From the NCBI GenBank assembly GCA_964371195.1, contig CAYJLD010000069.1, positions 1 through 12,092 of the forward strand: a stretch of 12,092 nt of DNA. The letters are read 5' to 3'. Shown here piece by piece: positions 7,002 to 12,092 of the stretch (position 1 is its first letter; each line of letters begins with the position of its first letter). The notes beneath the pieces are model-generated. The model worked only from the letters and a program-made list of their open reading frames with translations, did no database searches and was not told the DNA's origin. The position numbers and the translations under genes are program-made. This stretch comes from CAYJAD01 sp964371195. Lineage in GTDB: Bacteria > Desulfobacterota > Desulfovibrionia > Desulfovibrionales > Desulfovibrionaceae.

Positions 7002-7030
7002 TTGCACATTTTAATAAATTAAGCCATAAT
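7002..7030 (+). promoter_or_regulatory. Candidate sigma-70 promoter of the mla operon
   Basis: TTGCAC (7002-7007) and CATAAT (7025-7030) are separated by exactly 17 nt, with 4 and 5 of 6 consensus matches. Transcription would start near 7037 and leave a leader of about 80 nt before the mlaE start. The match is suggestive only, in AT-rich sequence. Confidence 0.42.
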
Positions 7031-7119
7031 GAACGATGCTTTTAAGCAGAATATACTTTTTTAATAATATTGTAACTGCCTATGGATTTTACACTAAATA
7101 GGCTAAGTACATTAAGCAT

Positions 7120-8247
7120 ATGCATGATGACGCCAAAATCACCATTAAGACTATTAATGCCCAAATAAATATTAATTTTTCTGGGCATTGGAATATTGCC
7201 TTACACCAGCCTAGCACTACGGCAGTCATTGAAGCTCTAAAACAACCCCAAGTAAAACACATAGAACTTACTGCTAATGACTTGCATGCATTTGATAGTT
7301 CATTGCTAGCCATTGTTGTGCGAATAGTTAGGCATGCGAAGCAACATCAAATGAATGTTAGCCTTGATAATCTTCCTAATGGTTTACAGCAGCTGCTAAA
7401 TATGAGTTTTAAAATGCCAGCTAAGCAAGAAGCTAGCCGCAAACATGTTGAAGAAAATGTAATTGAACGAATTGGTTCTGCCACCTTAAAATTACCCATA
7501 ATTCTAAGAGATGCTATAGACTTCATAGGTCAAGTTGCCCTTTCCATTGGACGTCTTGTGCGTGGTAAGGCTGATATGCGCTTTAGAGATTTTTTTGCAG
7601 CAGTGCAAGAGTGTGGAGCCGAAGCTCTACCAATTATTTCTATAACTAGTCTACTTTTCGGACTTATTTTAGCCTTTGTTGGCGCTGTACAACTAACACA
7701 ATTTGGGGCGCAAATATATGTTGCTGGTCTGGTAGGCATTGGTATGTTGCGAGTTATGGGGGCCATCATGGTTGGCGTTGTCATGAGTGGTCGTATGGGT
7801 GCAGCCTATGCTGCCCTTATTGGCACTATGCAAGTCAATGAAGAAGTGGATTCACTAACAACTTTTGGCATTTCACCCATTGATTTTTTGGTACTACCAC
7901 GCACCCTTGCGCTTTGTATTATGACTCCGCTTCTAACCCTTTATGCTGATGCAATGGGTATTATTGGTGGTTTTTTGGTAGGTGTTTTTATGCTTAACCT
8001 AAGCCCACAAGAATACATTAATGCCACCATACAAATGGTAGCATTTAAACATGTTATTATTGGTTTAGTTTATGGAACAAGCTTTGGTGTAATCGTGGCT
8101 CTAACCGGATGCTATCAAGGTATACGCTGTGGACGTAGTGCGGCAGCTGTTGGTATGTCAACCACAGCAGCAGTGGTTAATGCCATTGTTGGAATTATTA
8201 TAGCAACTGCAATTATCACCATAATTTGCAATGTACTTGAAGTATGA
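7120..8247 (+). CDS. mlaE: STAS-MlaE fusion: lipid ABC transporter permease
   Basis: This is a 375-residue inner-membrane permease of the Mla-type lipid transporter. Residues 1 to about 100 resemble a STAS domain (the fold of MlaB), with the strand-turn region HIELTANDLHAFDSSLLA near 47-64. An amphipathic linker runs to about 150, and several hydrophobic helices follow to the C-terminus. The MlaE family block is clear: SGRMGAAYAALIGTM from residue 223, then EEVDSL and FLVLPRTLAL. The fusion supplies in one chain what E. coli makes as separate MlaB and MlaE. The start ATG 7120 has only a weak Shine-Dalgarno (TAAG). An overlapping out-of-frame ATG at 7124 is discarded. The stop overlaps mlaF by 4 nt (ATGA), so the two are translationally coupled. 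Confidence 0.92.
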   Translation: MHDDAKITIKTINAQININFSGHWNIALHQPSTTAVIEALKQPQVKHIELTANDLHAFDSSLLAIVVRIVRHAKQHQMNVSLDNLPNGLQQLLNMSFKMPAKQEASRKHVEENVIERIGSATLKLPIILRDAIDFIGQVALSIGRLVRGKADMRFRDFFAAVQECGAEALPIISITSLLFGLILAFVGAVQLTQFGAQIYVAGLVGIGMLRVMGAIMVGVVMSGRMGAAYAALIGTMQVNEEVDSLTTFGISPIDFLVLPRTLALCIMTPLLTLYADAMGIIGGFLVGVFMLNLSPQEYINATIQMVAFKHVIIGLVYGTSFGVIVALTGCYQGIRCGRSAAAVGMSTTAAVVNAIVGIIIATAIITIICNVLEV

Positions 8248-9008
8248 TACACACTAATGAAAATATAATTTCCGCTCAAGGTTTACAAGTTGGTTATGAG
8301 GATTTTATACTCATGAACGATGTTAATTTTGAGGTTAAGCACGGAGAGATATTTATTATTATGGGTGGAAGTGGATGTGGAAAAAGCACACTTCTACGGG
8401 TGCTTATGGGATTAAAATCTCCAAACTTCGGGCATGTTTTTTATAGTGGTGTAAACTTTTGGGATGCAAACGAACAAAAACGCCAAGAAATTATGCGTTG
8501 TGTAGGTGTTTTATTTCAAGGCGGAGCATTGTGGAGCTCTATGACCTTAGCAGAAAATGTAAGCCTACCCTTACAGCAATACACCAATTTATCTAATAAT
8601 GACATTAAAGAACAGGCTGAACTTAAGCTTGCTTTAGTTGGTTTGGCAGGCTTTGGGGATTATTATCCATCAGAAATAAGTGGTGGTATGCGTAAAAGAG
8701 CCGGCCTTGCAAGGGCTTTGGCCCTTGATCCTGACATTCTTTTTCTTGATGAGCCATCGGCAGGGCTTGATCCCGTAAGTGCACGCCACCTTGATGATTT
8801 ACTCTTAGAGCTTAGGAGTGGATACAAAAAAAGTATTGTGGTGGTAACGCATGAATTAGCTTCACTTTTTGCTATTGCAGATACTGCTCTATATCTTGAT
8901 GCTGAAACTAGATCCGTGGCAGCCATTGGTAAGCCTCAGACATTACTTGATAACCCTAAAACCCCGACAGCTGTATTAAATTTTCTCACGCGCGGGGAAT
9001 ATAAATAA
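8244..9008 (+). CDS. mlaF: Lipid ABC transporter ATP-binding protein
   Basis: This 254-residue cytosolic ATPase powers the MlaE-type permease. All ABC motifs are intact: Walker A GGSGCGKST at 41-49, Q-loop Gln92 in LFQGG, signature SGGMR at 146-150, Walker B ILFLDE at 165-170, D-loop GLDP at 174-177 and switch His203 in VTHEL. The signature form SGGMRKRAGLARAL and the phrase FQGGALWSSMTLAENV are typical of the MlaF subfamily rather than of importer ATPases. The ATG sits within the end of mlaE (ATGA overlap). A 32-nt gap follows before the MCE gene. Confidence 0.95.
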   Translation: MIHTNENIISAQGLQVGYEDFILMNDVNFEVKHGEIFIIMGGSGCGKSTLLRVLMGLKSPNFGHVFYSGVNFWDANEQKRQEIMRCVGVLFQGGALWSSMTLAENVSLPLQQYTNLSNNDIKEQAELKLALVGLAGFGDYYPSEISGGMRKRAGLARALALDPDILFLDEPSAGLDPVSARHLDDLLLELRSGYKKSIVVVTHELASLFAIADTALYLDAETRSVAAIGKPQTLLDNPKTPTAVLNFLTRGEYK

Positions 9009-9040
9009 AAATATAAGCTTACATAAATTAAGGAGCATGC

Positions 9041-10033
9041 ATGAGTAAGGATATAAGTAAAACAAAAGTAGGCTTTTTTGTCATAGGCAGCTTAGCCCTC
9101 TTTATCCTAGCTATCATATCATTAGGCGGAAAGGATATTTTTGCAGAAGATATTGAATATGTACTCTATTTTGATGGTTCCGTTAGCGGATTATCCATTG
9201 GTGCTCCTGTGGTTTTTCGTGGTGTACCCATGGGCAAGGTTACTCAAATCCTTTTGGTTGCTAACTCACGTGATGAAGGTGTAACCATACCTGTTTACAT
9301 AACCATTAATGCCTCAAGTATTGCCTTTACTAACTCAACTCAAGAACAACAAAGTCAAATTACCCGTGAAGAACTTATGCGGCGCATGATTCAACGTGGG
9401 CTTCGCGCAAGGCTTCAAATGCAAAGCCTTATTACCGGACAGTATAATGTTGAATTAGATTTTTTTCCTGATACACCTGCTCGCTATCATTCAGCTAATC
9501 ATGCTTTTGAAATTCCCACAGTACCCTCACCCTTAGATCAATTCCAACGCACTTTAGCTCGTTTACCCTTAGAAAATATGGCCCAATCACTAAATGATGC
9601 TTTAGACGGTTTTGCTAGGCTAACCAACAATACAGATTTACATGCTTCTCTTAAAGCTATGCGTGAAACCTTTGAAAATACATCAGAACTAACGGCCAAT
9701 GCTACTTCATTGCGCAATGATATTCAGCGCGCTATCAACGCCCTAGGCGATACCAGCGCAACCCTTGATAATCAATTACCAGAAGCAATGACTGCATTCC
9801 AATTAGCCATGAACGGTTTTGCAGCAGCAGCCCACGAATTAGAAACTGTACTGATTTCCACCAATCAAATAATTTCACCAAATTCACGCATTGTTCGTGA
9901 TTTAGACAAAACCCTTAGTGATGTTAGTCAAACTGCCAAAGAAATAAGTAAAACTGCACGTGCTTTTAAAGAGCTTGCAGATTTATTAGAACAACATCCA
10001 GAATCCCTAATACTTGGGAAAGGAGGTAGATAA
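9041..10033 (+). CDS. mlaD: MCE-domain (MlaD-type) lipid-binding protein, long form
   Basis: This 330-residue protein is anchored in the inner membrane and reaches into the periplasm. A single membrane helix spans about 10-28. An MCE domain follows at about 38-120: YVLYFDGSVSGLSIGAPV, then FRGVPMGKV, ending near GLRARLQMQSLITGQYNVELDF. MCE domains form hexameric rings that carry lipid through a central pore. E. coli MlaD is only 183 residues. Here about 170 further residues (160-330) look largely helical, with heptad-like stretches, and end LLEQHPESLILGKGGR, a tail style common in longer MCE proteins. This could form a helical tube toward the outer membrane, which is inference. The start is supported by AAGGAG at 9030-9035. 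Confidence 0.9.
   Translation: MSKDISKTKVGFFVIGSLALFILAIISLGGKDIFAEDIEYVLYFDGSVSGLSIGAPVVFRGVPMGKVTQILLVANSRDEGVTIPVYITINASSIAFTNSTQEQQSQITREELMRRMIQRGLRARLQMQSLITGQYNVELDFFPDTPARYHSANHAFEIPTVPSPLDQFQRTLARLPLENMAQSLNDALDGFARLTNNTDLHASLKAMRETFENTSELTANATSLRNDIQRAINALGDTSATLDNQLPEAMTAFQLAMNGFAAAAHELETVLISTNQIISPNSRIVRDLDKTLSDVSQTAKEISKTARAFKELADLLEQHPESLILGKGGR
10021..10026 (+). promoter_or_regulatory. Shine-Dalgarno of the lipoprotein gene, inside mlaD
   Basis: A perfect AGGAGG lies in the last codons of mlaD, 9 nt before ATG 10036. The next gene is therefore translated efficiently from the same mRNA. Confidence 0.75.
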
Positions 10034-10035
10034 TA

Positions 10036-10644
10036 ATGCTAAAACACCCCGTAACAATCATATTAACCCTAAGCCTACTACTTAGTGCTTGTAGTCTACG
10101 TAGTCCAGAAACATCTTTTTATATATTAGATGGTGGCGGCAAAGCTCCCATTAATCTAGATAGTATTAAAGATCTCGATAAGCTGCCCACTGTTCAATTA
10201 AGTAACATTGATATGCCAAAATACCTTGATCGTAATGCCATAGTTACTCGTGATCCCAATGGTGTACGGCTTAATGTAGCTAGCTTTAACTCATGGGGAG
10301 AACCCATTGAAAGTGGATCTAAGCGCGTTATATCTGAAGTGCTTACCCCATTATTACTTGAAAAAAATGTCTTACTACAACCTCTTGACGATGATAGCTT
10401 AAGCCCATTACAAATCTACATTCAAGTGCAACGTTTTGACGGCACCATTGGTCAAAGTGTAAGTCTTGACGCTAGATGGACAGTGCGCAATAGACATGAT
10501 GAGATAATAGTTAGTGGTGCTTTTTCAAAACAAACTGGGGCAGGCCAAGACTATAGTAGCTTAGTGCAAGCGCATAGTACCTTGCTAAAACAATTAGCTC
10601 AGAGTATGGCTAACCCCATTACTTCTGCTCTTAGTAATAATTAA
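10036..10644 (+). CDS. PqiC-like ABC-transport auxiliary lipoprotein
   Basis: This is a 202-residue lipoprotein. The signal peptide (1-18) has a basic start (MLKH), a hydrophobic core and the lipobox L-S-A-C with lipidated Cys19. The +2 residue is Ser, so under the E. coli Lol rule it would go to the outer membrane. The mature part matches the ABC-type transport auxiliary lipoprotein family (PqiC/YmbA, PF03886) by its features: FYILDGG near the start, VQLSNIDMPKYLDRNAIVTR, SWGEPIESGSKRVISEVL and a C-terminal helical tail. It lies 2 nt after mlaD, so it is surely part of the same operon. It probably serves as the outer-membrane partner of the MCE protein, as PqiC does for PqiB. No mlaC-type periplasmic shuttle gene is present. 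Confidence 0.88.
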   Translation: MLKHPVTIILTLSLLLSACSLRSPETSFYILDGGGKAPINLDSIKDLDKLPTVQLSNIDMPKYLDRNAIVTRDPNGVRLNVASFNSWGEPIESGSKRVISEVLTPLLLEKNVLLQPLDDDSLSPLQIYIQVQRFDGTIGQSVSLDARWTVRNRHDEIIVSGAFSKQTGAGQDYSSLVQAHSTLLKQLAQSMANPITSALSNN

Positions 10645-10669
10645 AAATAAACATTAACAGCAAATAACC

Positions 10670-10701
10670 TTTACAAATGGTTAAACAAGACTAATTATAA
10701 A
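10670..10701 (+). promoter_or_regulatory. Weak promoter candidate before the HD-GYP regulator
   Basis: TTTACA (10670-10675, 5 of 6) and TATAAA (10696-10701, 5 of 6) are 20 nt apart, longer than the preferred 17. The 108-nt gap shows no clear terminator for the mla operon, so read-through remains possible. Confidence 0.25.
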
Positions 10702-10752
10702 TAGAAGAGAATTAAAAGTAATTGTTCATTACTCTAAAATAAGGACAAATAT

Positions 10753-11853
10753 ATGGATACCATAGCACCACCTAGACCTGCAGATGTTAATAGAAGTCGT
10801 GTATTAATAGTTGATGATGCACCTGAAAATATACGTATACTTGGTGAACTACTAAGAGATAAATACACTGTTATGTTTGCTCGTAATGGTGAAGATGCTC
10901 TGCGCTTGGCCAACAAAAACCCACACCCTGATATTATCTTACTTGACGTTATTATGCCAGGCATGGACGGCTATGAAGTCTGCCAAGAGCTAAAATCTAA
11001 TAAATCAACCCATGATATTCCCGTACTATTTATTACAGCTCAAAATGATGAACAAGAAGAATCACGAGGACTTAGTATTGGTGCTGTGGATTACGTGAGT
11101 AAACCTTTCCGCTCAACCCTTGTGACCACAAGAGTTGATAATCAATTGGAGTTAAAAAAGCACCGCGATCAATTGGATGAATTGGTTAAGGAAAGAACTC
11201 GCGAACTTGTACTTACTCAAGAAGCCACCATTGAAGCCATGGCTAGCCTTGCTGAATGGCGCGACCCAGAAACAGGTTTACACATTAAACGTACACAGAA
11301 ATTTGTTCAATTATTGGCAGAATATATGGCCAAGGATGCAAAATATGCTGATGCGCTAGATGCTAAAACTATAGAATTACTATATCTATCTGCCCCACTA
11401 CATGATGTTGGTAAGGTAAGTATTCCTGATGCCATACTGCAAAAACCTGGGCGTCTTACTGAGGAAGAATTTGAATATATGAAGCAACATACCACACGTG
11501 GACGTGATGCACTATCTTCAGCTGATACTAAACTTGGTTCAGATTCATTCTTACGCATTGCGCGCACCATTGCCTACAGCCACCATGAACGCTGGGACGG
11601 TAAGGGATATCCTCAGGGGCTTGCAGAGGACCAAATACCTCTTCCAGCCCAACTTATGAGTGTTGCCGATGTATATGATGCTCTAACCAGCAAGCGTGTT
11701 TATAAACCATCCATGCCACATGAAAAAGCAAGTGAGCTCATTATAGAAGGACGCGGAACACAATTTGCGCCTGACGTGGTTGATGCATTCATAGCCTTAG
11801 AAGAGCAATTTAAGACTATAGCCGCGGCATTTGCTGACAGCGATGGACATTAA
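10753..11853 (+). CDS. Response regulator with HD-GYP phosphodiesterase domain
   Basis: This 366-residue cytosolic two-component regulator has the RpfG architecture. The receiver domain (about 16-130) has acidic Asp21/Asp22, phospho-acceptor Asp65 in LLDVIMPGMDG, Thr95 and Lys117 in SKPF. A helical linker (130-160) carries the EATIEAMASLAEWRD stretch common before HD-GYP. The HD-GYP domain (about 160-350) keeps His217-Asp218 in HDVGK, His246, His277-His278 and WDGKGYP at 281-287, with the GYP at 285-287 and ADVYDAL further on. Such domains hydrolyse cyclic-di-GMP (or cGAMP in some bacteria). All metal ligands I can check seem intact, so it is likely active. The start is supported by AAGGA at 10741-10745. 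No sensor kinase gene is in the window, so the partner is unknown. Confidence 0.94.
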   Translation: MDTIAPPRPADVNRSRVLIVDDAPENIRILGELLRDKYTVMFARNGEDALRLANKNPHPDIILLDVIMPGMDGYEVCQELKSNKSTHDIPVLFITAQNDEQEESRGLSIGAVDYVSKPFRSTLVTTRVDNQLELKKHRDQLDELVKERTRELVLTQEATIEAMASLAEWRDPETGLHIKRTQKFVQLLAEYMAKDAKYADALDAKTIELLYLSAPLHDVGKVSIPDAILQKPGRLTEEEFEYMKQHTTRGRDALSSADTKLGSDSFLRIARTIAYSHHERWDGKGYPQGLAEDQIPLPAQLMSVADVYDALTSKRVYKPSMPHEKASELIIEGRGTQFAPDVVDAFIALEEQFKTIAAAFADSDGH

Positions 11854-11892
11854 GAATTTTTGTTATATTAAAAAATTGACTTTTTACATTAT

Positions 11893-11939
11893 AAAAATGC
11901 CAGAAAAAGATATTTCACATCAATTTCTGGCATTTTTTT
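11893..11939 (+). terminator. Strong intrinsic terminator after the HD-GYP gene
   Basis: AAAAATGCCAGAAA (11893-11906) pairs perfectly with TTTCTGGCATTTTT (11924-11937) over 14 bp around a 17-nt loop, ending in a run of seven T. The A-run on the left side means it could also stop transcription arriving from the other strand. Confidence 0.9.
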
Positions 11940-12051
11940 ATGCTAGTAGTCCTCCTAAGAAACAGATTAGCTAGCCGATGTAGCATAACACCTTTTACAT
12001 ATTCTTCAAAAAAGGCACACTAACTTACAATATTCCTTTTGAGCTTCAAAA

Positions 12052-12092
12052 ATTGCCAGAAATTCGCATTCCACGCTCTTATTTCTGGTAAT
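12052..12092. terminator. Second hairpin with the same stem, cut by the window end
   Basis: ATTGCCAGAAAT (12052-12063) pairs with ATTTCTGGTAAT (12081-12092) over 12 bp with one G-U pair and a 17-nt loop. The core GCCAGAAA is shared with the terminator at 11893. The window ends at the arm, so a following T-run cannot be seen. It may end a gene on the opposite strand coming from the right. Confidence 0.45.

Larger units (their letters stand above)
6604..7119. other. 516-nt gap without a convincing gene
   Basis: No open frame with a ribosome binding site and a recognisable product is seen on either strand. No tRNA-like TpsiC arm is found. Visible structure includes an 18-bp perfect palindrome (6711-6728), a 10-bp direct repeat (6728-6737 and 6780-6789), possible interlocked stems between 6754 and 6805, a small hairpin GGCATT-TAC-AATGCC (6846-6860) and a promoter-like pair at 7002-7030. 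The section at about 6740-6870 looks less AT-rich than its flanks and could be a remnant gene or an RNA. Any dapA terminator is weak: AAAGC/GCTTT at 6616-6639. Confidence 0.7.

Noticed and set aside
7530..7784. Minus-strand open frame inside mlaE
   Set aside because: It opposes a strongly conserved membrane block of the permease. Its composition (Pro, Thr, Met rich) is typical of a shadow frame.
11880..11939. Minus-strand mini-ORF starting in the right terminator arm, with AGGAGG further upstream
   Set aside because: The AGGAGG is too far from the ATG, and the frame consists only of the terminator hairpin.
1..12092. tRNA, rRNA, CRISPR array, insertion sequence or phage/defence genes
   Set aside because: I looked in the gaps on both strands. 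There is no TpsiC-arm motif, no regularly spaced repeats, no transposase or integrase reading, and no terminal inverted repeats around any gene.

Overview
The window is an AT-rich stretch of bacterial chromosome, densely packed and with every confident gene on the + strand. Lnt, an Mla-type lipid transporter and an auxiliary lipoprotein show a diderm (Gram-negative) cell. The order corC - lnt - prfB - GGDEF-like protein - MinD-like ATPase, together with the protein sequences, reminds me of the Desulfovibrionales (a low-GC member). That placement is from memory and is not proven by anything in the window.

Layout. (1) 68-4352: corC, lnt (1-nt overlap), prfB (26-nt gap) and a degenerate GGDEF-like gene, probably one transcription unit that continues from upstream of the window. 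prfB contains the classic programmed +1 frameshift at an in-frame TGA, so it must be read as one gene, 2497-3610. (2) 4417-5570: a MinD/FlhG-type ATPase and a small HU/IHF nucleoid protein. (3) 5571-5724: a leader with three consecutive stem-loops, followed by dapA (5725-6603). (4) 6604-7119: a 516-nt gap with no convincing gene. It holds a perfect 18-bp palindrome, direct repeats and a promoter-like sequence. (5) 7120-10644: a four-gene retrograde/anterograde lipid transport operon: STAS-MlaE permease, MlaF ATPase, a long MlaD (MCE) protein and a PqiC-like lipoprotein. (6) 10753-11853: a response regulator with an HD-GYP output domain, closed by a strong intrinsic terminator. A second hairpin with nearly the same stem ends the window.

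How they work together. CorC/Lnt/Mla/lipoprotein all concern the envelope: Lnt finishes lipoproteins such as the PqiC-like one encoded at 10036, and the Mla-type complex moves lipids between membranes. prfB and dapA are housekeeping genes (termination at UGA/UAA; lysine and diaminopimelate synthesis). The GGDEF-like and HD-GYP proteins both belong to cyclic-di-GMP-related families, although the first looks catalytically dead.

I found no mobile element, CRISPR array, tRNA or rRNA, and no clear novel system. The parts most worth checking are the two structured non-coding regions (5571-5724 and 6604-7119) and the repeated terminator stem at the right end.
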